Assembly (NCBI GenBank): GCA_027186245.1 | Contig: CP114493.1 | Span: forward strand, 7,075,501 to 7,139,500 | Length of the DNA stretch: 64,000 nucleotides | Origin: Coriaria nepalensis | Lineage: Eukaryota > Streptophyta > Magnoliopsida > Cucurbitales > Coriariaceae | Direction: 5' to 3' | In this document: positions 23,625-40,833 of the stretch, in pieces | Position numbering within the stretch: position 1 is the stretch's first letter | How the letters are laid out: every line of letters starts with the position of its first letter | The notes under the pieces: generated by a model | What the model was told of the DNA's origin: nothing | Databases searched by the model: none | What the model saw: only the letters and a program-made list of their open reading frames with translations | Translations under genes and position numbers: made by a program

Positions 23625-26600
23625 ATTTGAAGATGGTTTATCATCAAGATAATGATGCTTGTCACCTTCAGTTGGAACATGCGATTGCCATGTTTCAACA
23701 TGGTAGTCTTTCCATCCAAGACTGCTACTTGGCATTTTTGACTCTTTAGCATGAATATTCTGATTTGGTTACAACAGTTGTTCCTGTTGCTAGCCTTGCG
23801 ACTATTTAGAATATGCACAAGACGAGCCAACGTGATCGTTTCTTATGAAACTATGATCAAAATATGAATCGGTTCGCTCCTCTCTACTGAACAGATCAGT
23901 TGTTCCCTCTCTTGCTTGATATTTTTTTTTGGTGAGTTACTTCACGAAGAACAACATCTTAGTACTCAAGCTGTTCTGGAGCAATCTCATGGCAGTTCCG
24001 GGACGGTGACTATGGCTTATGCTGCCCAAGGATATGGATCACATGTGACTTCTAAAAATCTGCAATGTTTCTGCTGCAAAGAATATAGACATATTGCTGT
24101 CAATTGTCCTAAAACATTTTGCTCTTACTGCAAGAAAATGGGTCATATTATCAAAGAATGTCTATCCGCCCCCAGAATCGTCCGACCTAAGCATTTCAGG
24201 CTTCCGTTACTGTTCCTCAAGCAGTGACTTCTGTTGCACATGGCTCTTCCTTACGTGCTTCCTCTGATCACTCCGCAACAACTTACTGCACCTCTGAAAT
24301 GGTGTAACAGATGCTAATTTCTGCATTATCTACGATGGGGTGGTTTCAAGATAAAAATTATACTACACTCTGATATATAGACAAGGGGGCTTCTAATCAC
24401 ATGACGAATACTCCCACAATCTGTCTCATGTTTGGCCCTATGCTGGTCACTCTGCCATTCAGACTGCCAATGGCAGTTCTTTGCCAATTGCTGCTACCGG
24501 AAATGCCTATTCTACATTTACTGATGTATTTCTTTCTCCTCAGCTTTCTACGAATCTTATTTTTGTTGGTCAATTAGTTGATAACAATTGTGCTATTAAT
24601 TTTTCTGGTGATTCTTGTGTTGTGCAGAACCAGGTAACGGGGGAGTTGATCGCGAAGGGACCTAAAGTGGTGCTTGTTTCCACTATTTTTACCTGTTCTA
24701 ACACTTTCTCCGGTTTCTTATATTAAGTCTTTTGCTTGTCATAATGTCCCTAATCTGAGTATGGTGTGGCATCATCGTTTAGGCCATCCCAATACTCAGA
24801 TTTTATCTCATGTATTGAACTCTGACTTTCTTGGTAGTAAAGAATGTTCTTCTTTATCTCTTGAGTGTGATTCTTGCAAACTTGGTAAAAGCAAAACTCT
24901 TCAATTTCCTTTGCATGCTAGTAGAGCTTCTCATTGCTTTGATTTTATCCATAGTGATGGTTGGGGACCTTCACCGGTTAGTTCACATGAAAAATTTAAA
25001 TACTATGTGACTTTCATTGATGATCATAGCTGATTCACTTGGGTTTATTTTCTTCGCTCTAAATATGAGGTTTTTCTTACTTTCACTGAATTTTTAGCTT
25101 ATGCTGAAAATAAAATTTTTACACATATTAAGACATTACACATATTCTGGTGGTGAATATTTGTTTACTGAATTTCGGGCATTTTTGGCTTCTAAAGATA
25201 TTATCCATCAACGTTCGTGTTCTGCTACTCCCCAATAAAATGGAGTAGCCGAATGTAAAAATCGTCATCTTTTTGATATGGTACGTACTCTTGTTAGAAT
25301 CTTATGTTCCATCCATGTTCTGGGTTGAGGCTTTTAAAACTGCTACTCACTTGATTAATCGTTTACCTTCCCAAGTTTTACACATGGAGTCTCCATATTT
25401 TCGCTTGTTTGCTAAGCACCCTAGTTATGATAATCTACATATTTTTGGTTATATTTGTTTTGTTCATTTACCACTTCATGAGCGACATAAATTATCTGTT
25501 CAATTTGTTAGATATGAATTCTTAGAATATAATGTGTGTCAAAAGGGATTTGTTGGCTATGATCCTACGTTACATTGTACACGCATTTCTAGAAATTTAT
25601 TTTCTTTGAAAATCAACATTTCTTTTCTGTATCATCTGTGCCCTCTTCTTCTACTGTAGTCCTCCCCTCCTTTGAGCAGCAGTTATTAGATTTTCATCCA
25701 ATCAGTTCTCATTTTAAACCTAGTATGGTGTATACGAGATGATCCCACCTACGGTCTCTTCTGATGGTTCACCCGATATCTGATCCTAACATGCACCAGA
25801 ATCAGTCAGTTGTAGCACCTCCAGAGACTTTGGTACGTCACTCTTCTTGAGTGTCTGTACCCTCGGATAGGTATGGGTTTTCTTCTGGCAATTCTATTTT
25901 AGCTCTTACTGTTGCATTGTCCACATTTGATATTCTTGTATGCTATTCACATGCTGTCAAGCATGACCATTGGCGACAAGCTATGCAGGAAGAAATTTCC
26001 GCTCTAGACACCAATCACATGTGGAACATTGAGCCTTGTCCTCCCACTATAGTTCCTTTGAGTTGCAAATGGGTTTACTCAGTCAAGGTTTGCTCTGATG
26101 GAAGTTTGGATCGTTATAAAGCTCGGCTTATTGTTCTTAGGAACAATCAAGAATATGGTGTCAATTATGAGGAGACCTTTGCTCCTGTGGCTAAGATGAC
26201 CATTGTTCGTACGATCCTAGCTCTTACTGCTTCCAAAGATTGGCCACTACATCAGATGGATATTAAGAATGTTTTTCTTCGTGGGGATCTTCAATAGTGT
26301 ATTTATATGAAGCCACCCCCGAGATTGTTTCCCTCTTCGACCTCCAATGTGTGTAAACTTCGTCGCTCTCTTTATGGTCTCAAATAAGCTCTGCGGGCTT
26401 GGTTTGATAAATTCCAAACCACTTTATTACAATTTTTCTTCAAATAGAGTAAGTATGACACTTCATTGTTTCTTCGGAAATCAAACATGGGCATTGTTGT
26501 CCTTTTCGTTTATGTTGATGATATTGTGATCACTGGTTCTGATTCTGCTTTACTTGTCCATCTCAAGACTCATATCTCAAAATCCTTTCATATGAAAGAT

Positions 26601-27650
26601 CTTGGGTCTTTCATGCATTTTCTTGGTCTTGAGGTGCATCGTAGTCTCTATGGTATTTCACTCAATCAACATAAGTATGCTAGTGATTTGGTGGCTACAA
26701 CTGAATTGCAGGAAGCTACCTCGGTCGATACTCCCATGGAATTAAATGTCAAACTTTGCAAAGAGGAGGGTGACTCGCTTGTTGATCCCAGTTTATATAA
26801 AAAATTGGTGGATAGCCTTATCTATCTTACCATCACTTGACCATATATTTCTTTTGCTATACAACAAGTCAGTTAGTTTCTTCAGACTCCTCGTCATTTT
26901 CATTTGGTTACTATCCGTAGGATCATATACTATATTCAGGGCACCTCTGCCCGTGGCTTATTCTTTCCCACATGCAATTCTTTTTATCTTGTTGCTTATT
27001 GTGATGCTGATTGAGCTAGTTGTGCTGATACACATCACTCCATCACTAGTTGGTGCGTGTTCTTAGGTGATGCATTGATCTCTTGGAAGAGTAAGAAGCA
27101 AGACAGAGTTTCTAAGTCATCTACAGAATCCGAGTACCGAGCGATGTCTCTTGCTTGTTCTGAAATTATTTAGCTACGAGGTTTGCTTGGTGAGTTAGAC
27201 TTCTTTGAGACCGGTCGTACACCTCTACATGCCGATAATACAAGTGCCATTCAGATCACAGACAATCATGTCTATCATGAGCATACAAAGCATATTAAAG
27301 TCGTCTGTCATTCTATACGTGAAGCCTTTAAAGTTCATATTATCACTCTTCCAAACATTTCCACTAAACTACAAATTGTTGATATCTTCACCAAGACTCT
27401 CACTCGTCATCGACATTGCTTCCTAAGTAGCAAATTGATGCTTGTTGATTAACTTGCATCAATTTGAGATGGGCTGTCAATGGACAGCAAAGCTGTCCAT
27501 ATTTATTTTCATATATAGGGTTAATATTCGTAGATATATAGCTTATTTCCATATATAGAATTTTCTTATACTTATTATATAATAGAGAGAAATCACAAGA
27601 CCATACCTAATTTCAACCATTCGCATTTAGACTTTCCTTCAACGCTCATG
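23625..27650 (+). mobile_element. 5'-truncated Ty1/copia retrotransposon
   Basis: Decayed copia element in order gag, protease, integrase, reverse transcriptase, RNase H. Gag residues appear from about 23625, with two zinc knuckles CFCCKEYRHIAVNC and CSYCKKMGHIIKEC (24067-24165). A protease-to-pre-integrase region spans about 24380-24900 and contains WHHRLGHPN and a CDSCKLGK motif. Integrase core pieces occur at about 24900-25660. Reverse transcriptase (25960-26840) has KARLI, FAPVAKMT, HQMDIKNVFLRGDL and the catalytic YVDDI motif. RNase H (about 26960-27170) has STESEYRAM. It is followed by a polypurine-like GAGATGGG and part of a 3' LTR from about 27474. Many in-frame stops and frameshifts make it inactive. 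No 5' LTR or gag N-terminus is present; the element starts abruptly beside the telomere-like array. Confidence 0.9.
27474..27650 (+). repeat. Partial 3' LTR of the copia element
   Basis: The sequence after the polypurine tract begins TGTCAATGGACAGC and contains TATA-rich segments, as expected for a copia LTR. The 3' boundary is uncertain because no second LTR exists for comparison. Confidence 0.5.
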
Positions 27651-27846
27651 ACTATGGATATATTCTGAGCTGCTTTTTATGTGACTTATTTAGTTTACTT
27701 GACTTTTAATCTCATTTGAATGCTGAAGCTTATCCCTTTTTCGTCCACTGGTTGTGCCTATTTATTATCACTTTATATGTTTTTTATAATGTCCTTGATG
27801 GTGATGTTATGTGATCTAATATTTTTATCTTCCATTGAATTGGCAG

Positions 27847-31172
<3,326 letters not shown>

Positions 31173-33615
31173 ATTTAACTGCAGTTATCGATCATACATT
31201 CTGATGAATAATAGGATATTAGAATCCAGAAAATCTCACTCATAATAAATAGAATGTTGTAATGTCCCTGATGTGAGGTTGTTTCTTCTTGAAATCAAGG
31301 CATGCTTGTAAGTATAACACAACTCTTTCAAACATGGAGCACAAATCCCTGGATTGAGGAAAATAAAATAGCGACACGCCACACACTAAGATTATTTATA
31401 TTCATAAGCAGGTCTGTTACGTTCTTATGCAATTATTTGTATCACTAGCAATTGTCTAATGATGAACCCACCATATATTCTTCCAATTATAACACACACA
31501 CACACACACACAAAAAGATCACTTTCGGCAGCCCTAATGGGGGACCCATTACTTCATCAGACATTCATAAAGGGGTGGTGATGGGGATGACGAGTTCTGC
31601 AAACCCGTGAAGCCCATAAAATGAAAGAAGCCAATTTTATTCTACCTAGAATGTTCTATGTTATTATTGGTCTCAATCGTCCTCGCGTCAGCTCTTGAAT
31701 GTAAACTCCGTGATTCTTGTTTTTTTTTTTTTTTTTTTTTCTCCTGTTTTTCAGGCACTCCTCCATATGAAATTTTAGAGGGCCTTTTCTTGCTGCTTTC
31801 GATCGATGGATCAGTTCACACTTCACATGCAAACAATGTCTCTTACGCTAAATCCAAAACTTGAGACACAAGTCTGTCTCATATCCCTCGCATTAGGGCT
31901 TCTGCCCTTTTTCTTCTCCTCCTCTTTCAATAATGTTGATAAAATTTTAACCAAATTATTAATGCTCTTGTTGGACCTATTCGATCGATCGCAGCTCACA
32001 TTTTCTTTGAGGATAAATCGTAGTATAGCTTTCTTCCTTACCTACCTGATGGCTCATTTAGAACATTTAACATACAACATAAGCTGATGACCATCTCTAA
32101 TTACTTCAAATCAAACATGATGTCTTAATTATATGTATCTGTGGAAATTCTCCAAGTGTATATGTATATGTTCAATGACAATCTCTTAGTTATGACATAA
32201 TATCAAAAGTTGAGTTCATTTCTCTACGTATCTCTTAGCTTAGCTGTATAAAAAAAATTTGAGTTTCAAATTTAAAATTAATCAATAAAAAAAGAGTAAT
32301 TCATTTTATTTATATACTGATATTCATGTAAATATATAAATATGATATGACAACTACTCTAGAACGATTAGAAATTGGCCTTTAGCGACTACCCAGCCAG
32401 CTCATACTAATTTTCTTTCTAGTGTACAAAAAATATATAGTTTAATATACTAATTAAAAATAATTAGTACTGCTATCTTGCTATATAATTTAACTTGTAC
32501 TTCGTCCTTGACCAATTAAATATGTATAATTTGTAATGACGAAACAAGAACATATTACATTCTAAGGCCTAAGCTATTTGAATAGAGTAGAAAGTAAGGT
32601 AATTACATAAGTAAGAGTAAACTAAGCTAGCATATTCAAGCGTGAAATATGATTAGAGTATGATTATGTAGTACATCATATCTATATATAAGTCATTAAT
32701 TTTTATACAGACAAGTTTATTATAATTATAAATGTCACTCTTATATATCATATCCTATATTATGAAAATGATATTTGTAATTGTAGTAGAATATATATAT
32801 ATCCATACAAGAGAAATTTATATATATAAAGACTTACATAGATTTGCATTTAACTATACAGACATTAAATTAAGATTACACTAAACATCCTAAGAGCGCT
32901 ATATATGATGATAATCGATATGATTACCTTCGTTATTTTATATCCTTGACTTGCAATCGCTAATTTTTTGTAGCAAAAAATGATTTTGTAAAAGTAGAAA
33001 ACATTATGATTGAAGGAGGTTGGAGTTTACGTATCATAATCAACCCAGATCTTTTTTCATGATGGCATATGATATTTAAAATTCGATACGTAACACTATT
33101 TCGATACGTATTCATTATAAGCAACTTGTGAGAATCAGTGATTGAAACTTAATTAAGATTCACTTAAACTCGGGTTTGGGGGCTCCTCAGCTTCTCATCT
33201 ACGACCGTTATCTATATTGTAAAATATAATTTAACGACTCTTAAGTAAATGACTCAATTAAGTGGATGAATCCCAATCCTACTTAAATCGTAGTTATACT
33301 AAATCAAGCCCACAAAAAATATGACCAAAAAAAAAAAAGTTGTACTAAAAACAAAAGCAAAAAGCCAAAATCATAAAGAGAGAGAAGAGTGGAAACAAGG
33401 GCGGCCAAGGGGCTATATCATGCAACTGCTTTCTTTCATTCAAGATAGAAAGAAGAAAACCCATTAATCCACCAACATAACGAAATATATGACAGATAGA
33501 AAGCAAGATATGAACAGTCTCTCTCTCTTTAAGTTTATAACTAATCTCGTACATGATAGATACTTTAATTACATACAGTAATACTTAAGTATAACTAATT
33601 GTCCCGATTAACGTA
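31173..33615. other. Intergenic DNA
   Basis: About 2.4 kb with no credible gene on either strand. It includes a CA microsatellite (31491-31512), a T run near 31719-31740 and long AT-rich stretches. The frame at 31806-32087 has no recognisable domain. The last 60 bases contain the 3' flank of the PMEI gene. Confidence 0.55.
31491..31512. repeat. (CA)n microsatellite
   Basis: Eleven CA units in intergenic DNA. Confidence 0.85.
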
Positions 33616-34248
33616 TCATGAATGCGTTTCTATCTCAAAATAGCTATTGACCAAAGCAAGCGCATTGCTCGTATACTTCCTCACCTTCCCAACCCGACCA
33701 CACACATCACTCTTCACTGGCCCGTCACCCACCTCCTGAAATCCGTCTGTACACGTGTCCTCATCTGTGAGCGCCGCGCTCATCCACGTCTGCACATTGC
33801 TCATCTGGAACCTGAGCGTCTCGCCAGTTCCCAGCTGCCGCATCTGCTTCAGGGAGCCGCGTATCCCATCCACCGCGTCGCCGAAGTTCGTGAAGCAATC
33901 GTGAACAGCCAAAACAGTTCGCGGGTCGCTGGCTCCGTAATCGGCTTGGCGTGAGAGGTTGGACAAGTAGATAGCCATGAACCGAGCCTTGGAGAGGCTG
34001 ACGGATAGTGAGACGCGAGCCAGCTGAGCCGGGTCTTGCTGTATGGCGTGGGCGAAGCGTGAGAGTGAGGCGTAGCAGATGTCGGGGTAGAGAGTGGAGA
34101 CGCAGCGGGTGCGGATGTAATCTGAGCCGTTGGTTGGGGTGGGAGTGGTGGGGTCGGTTTCTGATCCAATGGTGGGAATTACTTGATGCTGGAACAGTAA
34201 AGCTGCTAAGAAGATTGATAGGAGTAGTGGCTCATGTTGAGCTTCCAT
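33616..34248 (-). CDS. Pectin methylesterase inhibitor-like protein
   Basis: Secreted cell-wall protein of the plant invertase/pectin methylesterase inhibitor family, which forms 1:1 complexes with pectin methylesterases or invertases. It is a single exon of 210 residues. A hydrophobic N-terminus at about residues 7-20 is a likely signal peptide. The inhibitor domain covers about residues 42-203. The four conserved disulphide cysteines are visible as Cys49 and Cys58 (RTRCVSTLYPDIC), Cys118 (VHDCFTNF) and Cys166 (DTCTDGF); a fifth lies at Cys183. Length and lack of introns are typical. Whether the target is a pectin methylesterase or an invertase cannot be told from sequence. It lies tail-first toward the PGM pseudogene, and its promoter faces the glucanase gene. 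Confidence 0.93.
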   Translation of the reverse strand: MEAQHEPLLLSIFLAALLFQHQVIPTIGSETDPTTPTPTNGSDYIRTRCVSTLYPDICYASLSRFAHAIQQDPAQLARVSLSVSLSKARFMAIYLSNLSRQADYGASDPRTVLAVHDCFTNFGDAVDGIRGSLKQMRQLGTGETLRFQMSNVQTWMSAALTDEDTCTDGFQEVGDGPVKSDVCGRVGKVRKYTSNALALVNSYFEIETHS

Positions 34249-36498
34249 TTTTTTTCTTTTTCTTTTTCAAACTATTCTGATGAAACTAAGTTGGGTTCAT
34301 GAGAGCCTACTAGGTTTAAATAGTATCGACTTTTGTATGTAAACTTACTACACTGTCCTTTATTGTTTCAAACAATCACGAGTTTGCCGCTACATGATCA
34401 GTTAGCTCAGTGTGGTCCATAAATTTGGTCAATTTTAGGACATAGGCTATAGCTTTGTTTAAGTAGATGCCACTTGACAGGTAGGCGTTAGTTATACTGT
34501 TTGATTCATATTTTGCTTTTATATATTTTAGGATACCCTAAAGCTTCTGAAATTAGAGTTTGAGCTTCTCAGGGTAAAACTAAAACCTACACGTTTTTCT
34601 TCAAGCTAGCTTGAGTGGGATGAAGTGTATATGATTCATTGATTTACAGTACTAGTCAATAGTGGGCTTTGATCAGTACACTCAATATTTTTTTACCAAA
34701 TGCAATTATGCACGTATGAAAGAAAAGATGATTTGGGTTCCTTAATCAACAATTTATTATTAATTAAGAAACTGAATTAGTAGTTCATCCTAGGCTGCTG
34801 CAGGAAGATTCACTAATTTTAAAAGTTTATTTTTGTAAGCTATGTTTTAAAGAGAATCCTTGGAGTCGATCTAAACTTACAGTAACACAGTTTTAAGATA
34901 TATGTTCATCAAACTTCAATCCCTAACCGGTCGTTAATCGAAGCAAAATGTTTTATTTTCAGTCACCAAATTCTTATCTATTTCGTTCCAAATGATTAGT
35001 TCCAAGCATTGTAAGAGAATTTCCAAGCACGAGAGGTCCACTAAGTACCACTAACACCTTCTAGCTAGCTAGCTTGTAAGAAAATACATGTAACGTGAAA
35101 CTTTATAGATAGGATTACGACCAACGACGTTTTCTATATTACTACAACTAACTCATCTATATTGTCAACTTGGTCGGAATGACGGTATGTAGTGGTGTGG
35201 TAGCCGCCCATTTCAGCATAAGTAGCATGATAGCCGACCCATTTCATATATTTTTTCTTCAAATTGCGGCTAGAGCGTGCATGCATATTACTTTGTGGAA
35301 GTTCAGTTTTACCTCCAATATGATATGTATGGTTGATGAGTTCGAGGTGGCTCATATGCAAACATTAATGTAAGATTTTAGAAACTTATATATCATAACT
35401 TTTCTTTGTAATTTGTTTCTTAGATACAATAATCAGTCTCAAAATAGACCCATTAACTTCTTACATTTAGAGCATTCACATTCCATTTTTCATAAATTTT
35501 TATAATTTTACCTTAAACTTAGTTAATTTGATACGTTTTTTTAGATTTTAACTTACTTATTTTATATAACTATACATTTGATTATCTATTTTATTAATCT
35601 TTAGCTTAAATTATATATTAGAAAAAAAAGTTACAATAACTCTTCAAATTATAACAAGTTAAAAATAGTTAATCGTGGGTTATTTTTTTATTTATTATTT
35701 TTCAGAAATTTTATTTACTCTATAAAATATATTTAACAAAAAACTTTTTTACTAACCGAATTTGAATGCTTTCTCCCACCATCCTTTATATATCCGCTTT
35801 TGCTTTTAGAGGACCATTCACTTTTGTAGGTCAGAGGGCTGATGTTTGCATCTGGTGGGTAGTTTGAGAGACCCTTTTTGTTTCTCTCATCCGCCCCACT
35901 ATGAAGCGTGCAATCTTACCACTATCCACTTCAATATGCTTCAATCGTCATCACTTTCTGCACATTTATACTTCAAATAGGCCTATAATAATTAATTATA
36001 ATTACTTCTTACATTATAATAAAGCATTTACTTTGCTTAATCCGAACTTAAATTATAAGCCCATATAAATATCAAGTGTTCGGTTAAACAAGTTCTGGCC
36101 TACCAAGTATTGGATCATGGATGAAGAGGTTTCAGTTTCCAGATTCGGCTGATGACAAAACATAGCCTCAAGTTGCTCGAGCACACTAGTCTTCAATATC
36201 TCTAGTTCCCAGTCCAATAACCCTAAAAAGGTCAATAACACTAGTCTTCAATCTCATTTAGTACTATTTGGATCACCCAAAAATTTATCATTTACAATTT
36301 GGATCAACCAAATAAGAAGTTCCAAGTTAAAAATCAGGGTCAAATTCAAAATGAGATTTAACCCATAAATCACGAATAATTTCCTTCTGGTTTGTACAAA
36401 TTCCATCTAACAAACCCTAACCGACAATTACCCCATCATCACCAATGTGGAGGCACAAAATTGGGTATGCAAACAGAGCATGCCTAAAATTCTCCTTG
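34249..36498. other. Intergenic DNA between PMEI and glucanase genes
   Basis: No gene is supported apart from the PMEI promoter at its left edge. Frames at 35134-35361 and 36053-36241 on the minus strand have no recognisable motif. The region 35460-35760 is strongly AT-rich. Confidence 0.55.
34315..34322 (-). promoter_or_regulatory. TATA-like box upstream of the PMEI gene
   Basis: On the minus strand the sequence TATTTAAA lies 67 bases upstream of the PMEI start codon, a sensible distance for a TATA box with a short leader. Assignment is by sequence and position only. Confidence 0.4.
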
Positions 36499-38843
36499 TT
36501 ACAACAAAATTGCAGTTAAAATGAAACCACCACCTATCATTATAGACCATGCCAAAGTACCACCCCCATAAACATATTTCGGAAGGCACCCAGAAGCTGT
36601 AGAGTTCGAAGACGGAGCTAATGATGTCGAATTTGTAAAGGTCGCATTTTTCCCGCCACTGTATTCATAAAAAAAGTTATACAGGAGAAAATATGATTCA
36701 GCAAAAGACCTTTGGAAAGAAAAATAGTAGCCAAAAAGAACAAATAAAATAAAAAATTTAGTATTGAATCCATTTCCTCTCACCTTCCGGGAAATATACA
36801 AGAACCATGACCTGCAAAAACAAACATTAAAATCAACCGTTAGTATTATATATAGACACTTAAGCAAGAAAATTGTTCTTCTTTCTTCTTAGACATCAAA
36901 GAAAATGCCACAGTTCCATACTTGGGTTTGTCGTTGTGATAGTAGCGACCCCTTTAAAATCACAACTGCCAGGAGCCTTGCCCATTTTTTGATAATACGC
37001 ATTGAAAGCATAAGTTGCATGAGCAATAACATTATCCGGTTCATAACACGATTGACCCTGCAACAAAGGCGAGCACTCCACCTTCCCAGGCCCACAAGCC
37101 CAATCCAAAGCCGCCTGAAGCATCTTCTCATCAGCATCCTTCGCAACACAAAATGTCTGGTTCGTTGTGTCATTAGCCAATACTGTACCGGCACCTGTCA
37201 AGTGCAAGATATAAACCGGCGCACCGTTCACATTAAACAACCCCCAATTCTTCTCTGAAACCGACCCTGGTCTCAGATCCTCATTATAGAGCTCGTAAAT
37301 GTAAGTACTAACAGAAATCCCGGGATGTTTAGGAGTGCCCGTGTTATTAAGCACATGTCGAATTAAATTACTATTGTAAGTATTGGCATTGTCTAGAGTA
37401 GCATCTGGCTCGGATGAGTCACCCTTTGACGGCCAACCGGATTCAGTTACAACAACTGGAATGTTTGTGAAATTTAAATATGACATGGCAAAGTACGCTG
37501 CATCAACTACAGCATCAAAGACATTAGTGTAATGCAAGAGAGTGTTTGCATCTACAGCTTCTTTATTTGGAGGTAGGGGCCGAAAAAGAGCATAGTCCAA
37601 AGGAATCACTCCATTGGATTGCATGTAATCGTAATACGGGTAAACATTGATCATAAGGTAGGACCTAGTGGATTGAAGAAATTTGAGTAGAGGGACCATG
37701 ACTGGGTCCCACGAGCGGTTGAAGAAAGCCTGGGAAGGCGGGAATGAGTCAAGGATGATGGAGGAAGTGTGTGGGGTCGAGACTTTGATCTGACCGTCAA
37801 GGTTGGCGGCCACTAGGGCGGAGTGGATGAACTTTAGGGCAGAGACTAGAACGGGGGCCGCATTTGGTAGTGCAGTTAGGACTTCGGAACCGACGGATAT
37901 GGCAGTTATATTTGTCGCGGGGACATGGGCTATGATGTTACGGGAAACCCAATTGGCAGCAGTTGCATTGGATTGTCCTATCCCAAGGATTTGGTCGTTT
38001 GGGACCGAGACAGTTACTTGGATGTTTGAATTGGCGAGGGCGAGAAGCATGGCCCTATCCACATCGTAGAGACGGATGTGTCGGATGTTTTGGGCTTTGA
38101 GAAGGGCGACGACTTGGGTAGGATTGGGCATATCGGAAAGATCCGTGCCTATGTTCACACCAATGAATGCATCTGCAAAATTTGATCACAAGTCTAAATT
38201 AACCATCTTATTAGTGTGAAGTAAGCAGATATTAAATATCTCGTAAATGCAAATATAATGAGCTATCACGACCAACTCTGATCTAGTTTGAAATTAGACT
38301 GATTGATTTGTATGTTTTTATTCCATTTTTACTTTTGGCCAGAAGGGAAAGAGTGAGGCACATGAGAGATGTTGGATACTTGTCTGAGATATCTACAGAA
38401 TACGGTCTTGTTCTGTCTGTAATTTGCTACATATCTACAGGAAGGAGCTAGAGGAGGCAAATAGGAGAACCTCCACTATACAATAAATGGAGTTGTAATA
38501 TGTTGAATCCCATCACAACCCCAATGGTTATTTTGATGAACTGCGTGATCATGCATCTTGTGCATACAAAAATATCTCGGTTAGTTAATAATAAACCTCG
38601 GACAACAGTACAAACATGCCATCAAGGTAGATTTCTCAAGATCTTCCATATTCCATAAAGGGTCTCATCAAAGCAAAGCATGGGTATTTTGGTCAAAAAA
38701 ATATTCTTTTATGGGAATGCAGTTCAAATCCGACAAGTTAGAGGACAAACTGGTTATGAGCTGGGACGCAATAGCCTTGATTCTCATTAAAGGATGGAGG
38801 ATATATTGGAGATTTCACAGTTATCACAGTTCCTTGAAGTCTA

Positions 38844-38878
<35 letters not shown>

Positions 38879-39402
38879 ACTATGCTTATCTTCACTTTCT
38901 ATATCAATGTCCATGATTCTAGATCCTTCCAACTCTATTTGGCCAAATGATTCATAATCAGCTGATGTGATTTCATTATCTATTGAATAACAGCTAAACA
39001 CACATGAAAAGATGAATATTATTTTGAAGAGATTGAAGAAAAAACCTCGACACAAGAAAAAAAAAAAAAACTCTGCTCCAATGGGGTGAAACCAGAGCAT
39101 GCTCATTCTTAGACTATACAATGAAATAACGACGACTAATGAAAAACGTCACTACTTTCAGCAAGAACTGAAACTCTCCCACAAAACTAAGGGAAACCCA
39201 AATGGAGAAATCTCATGAAGCAAGGCAAGCTGGATTTCTACTTGAAGAAGAAAGGGTTTTTTTCAAGCAAAGATTGATGATTTACACAGTAAAAAAGCAA
39301 AACAAAAGAGAATGGTCGAGTAAAAAAGGAAATAAGCTGACCTTCAGCTCCAGAAACGAGAGAGATGGCAGCTAGAAGGAATGAAAGAAGCAGCACAGCC
39401 AT
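36499..39402 (-). CDS. GPI-anchored glucan endo-1,3-beta-glucosidase (GH17 + X8/CBM43)
   Basis: Cell-surface beta-1,3-glucanase of the callose-degrading type; relatives act at plasmodesmata or the wall. Four exons on the minus strand, 39402-39342, 38172-36922, 36811-36784 and 36658-36499, join in frame to 499 residues. Residues 1-19 are a signal peptide (MAVLLLSFLLAAISLVSGAE). The GH17 barrel covers about residues 24-345, with the acid/base Glu117 in VGSEV and the nucleophile Glu264 in VVVTESGWPS. The X8/CBM43 domain covers about residues 361-445, with six cysteines (FCVAK, DWACG, VECS, QSCYEP, GSCDF, SCIF). A Ser-rich linker and a hydrophobic tail at the end suggest a GPI signal. An in-frame Met 21 codons upstream (39465) could start translation but would disrupt the signal peptide. 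Closest remembered relative is Arabidopsis At2g01630. Confidence 0.94.
38845..38877. repeat. (TC)n microsatellite in the glucanase first intron
   Basis: About 16 TC units lie within the 1.17-kb first intron of the glucanase gene. Confidence 0.85.
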
Positions 39403-40833
39403 TGTTGAACTTGAAGTAGCAGCTTTCACACTGAAAATCTCTAATGCCTTGCTATAAGAAACCATACAGCCTAAAACATAGGGAAAAACCCAACTGGTCC
39501 CAGAGAAAGCAGCGAAAACAGAGAAAGAGGGGACAATGGGGGAAAAAAAAAAGGTAAAGAAAATTCTGGACAGAGAAAAGCATGGGTTGCTTTTGAGGTT
39601 TGTTGAAGAGTGTGAGCAGGAGCTAACTGGGTTTTTGGGTTTGAGACAGTGATCGGACGGTTGAGGTTGTATCGTACACCGTGAGGTTCACCGCAGAGAG
39701 CCCTGCTGCTACTAATAGAGACTTGGTTTCGGACTTCGGAGCCGTATCTTGGGGTTTAAAACGATGTTTGAGCTAAAGGGAGTCCAGTCCTTCGCTGGGT
39801 CCCGCTCCACGAGACGACAGAAAAAGTGCTGACCTGGATCTGAATGGATTCAACGGTCATATTTCCGGATAGGTTACCTATCTATATTTATGATTACTCT
39901 TTTATTTTCTTTTCTTTTTTGGGTTTCTTGGCTTCCATCGTCTATGTTTTTTTAATTTTTATTTTTTTATATTAAAAGTTTATTTGATTGGTTGGAAGTA
40001 ATGTGTAACATATGTTTATAACATGGGTGATGTAATTATGCACTTACACTGTATAATTTTTTGGCTTGCAACAACCAAACAAAACAAACTAATAATAATA
40101 CATGTCTTTTACAACATATAGACTGGATTTGATAATATTTTATAAACTAAAAGGAAATCAGTGATCATCTTCTTTAATTATAAGCAGTAGTTCAATAGAT
40201 ACTATTCACTTATGAGGTACTCAAGCTCACCTCTACACCTAAACTAACTAATTTAATTAAAGCATATTTAATAGATATTGTATTTGACCCAAATCTCGGA
40301 ATTTATCATTATTTATGATATAAATTATATTAAATATTAATCTAATTATTTATAAAAATATTACATTAATTAACAAAATATATTTATATCATTTTTTTAA
40401 TCTAAATTATAAATTTAAATATATACGATTCAGATCAAATTCAAACTTTTTAATACAGCAAGTGTAATAATAGTTAATTTTCCTATAATCCAAACTCATT
40501 TTTGGTCATAATTTAAGTTTGAAAACTAATAATTTAAGTTTAATTTATAAAAATTAGAAAGATTGTAGGGTTGTCTAATTTTATAAATTTAAGGAATCTA
40601 AATTTAATAAAATAAAAATTTGAGGTTAACTCTAATTTAAGGAAGAGGCAAAGCTCGCTATAGTTGCTATTCATCCTAGCCAATCATCATTTACAATAAC
40701 AGCGCATGGAAATGATGTAATTGGACAACACCATGCAGGCATGGCTTGTACAGCATATGTATACATACACATAAGAATACAATGATATTGTGTCTACTAG
40801 CTAGCTAATACGGTAAAGAATTGAGCATAGATC
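39403..40833. other. Divergent upstream region of glucanase and RNase T2-like genes
   Basis: The glucanase (minus) and RNase T2-like gene (plus) diverge from this 1.4-kb region. The part near 39403-39850 is moderately GC-rich and probably includes the glucanase leader and core promoter. Bases 39900-40650 are AT-rich. No gene is supported. Confidence 0.5.

Noticed and set aside
31806..32087. A 93-residue plus-strand frame
   Set aside because: Leu/Phe-rich with no domain, splice context or homologue that I recognise.
33622..33954. A 110-residue plus-strand frame
   Set aside because: It is antisense to the PMEI coding exon and has no family features.
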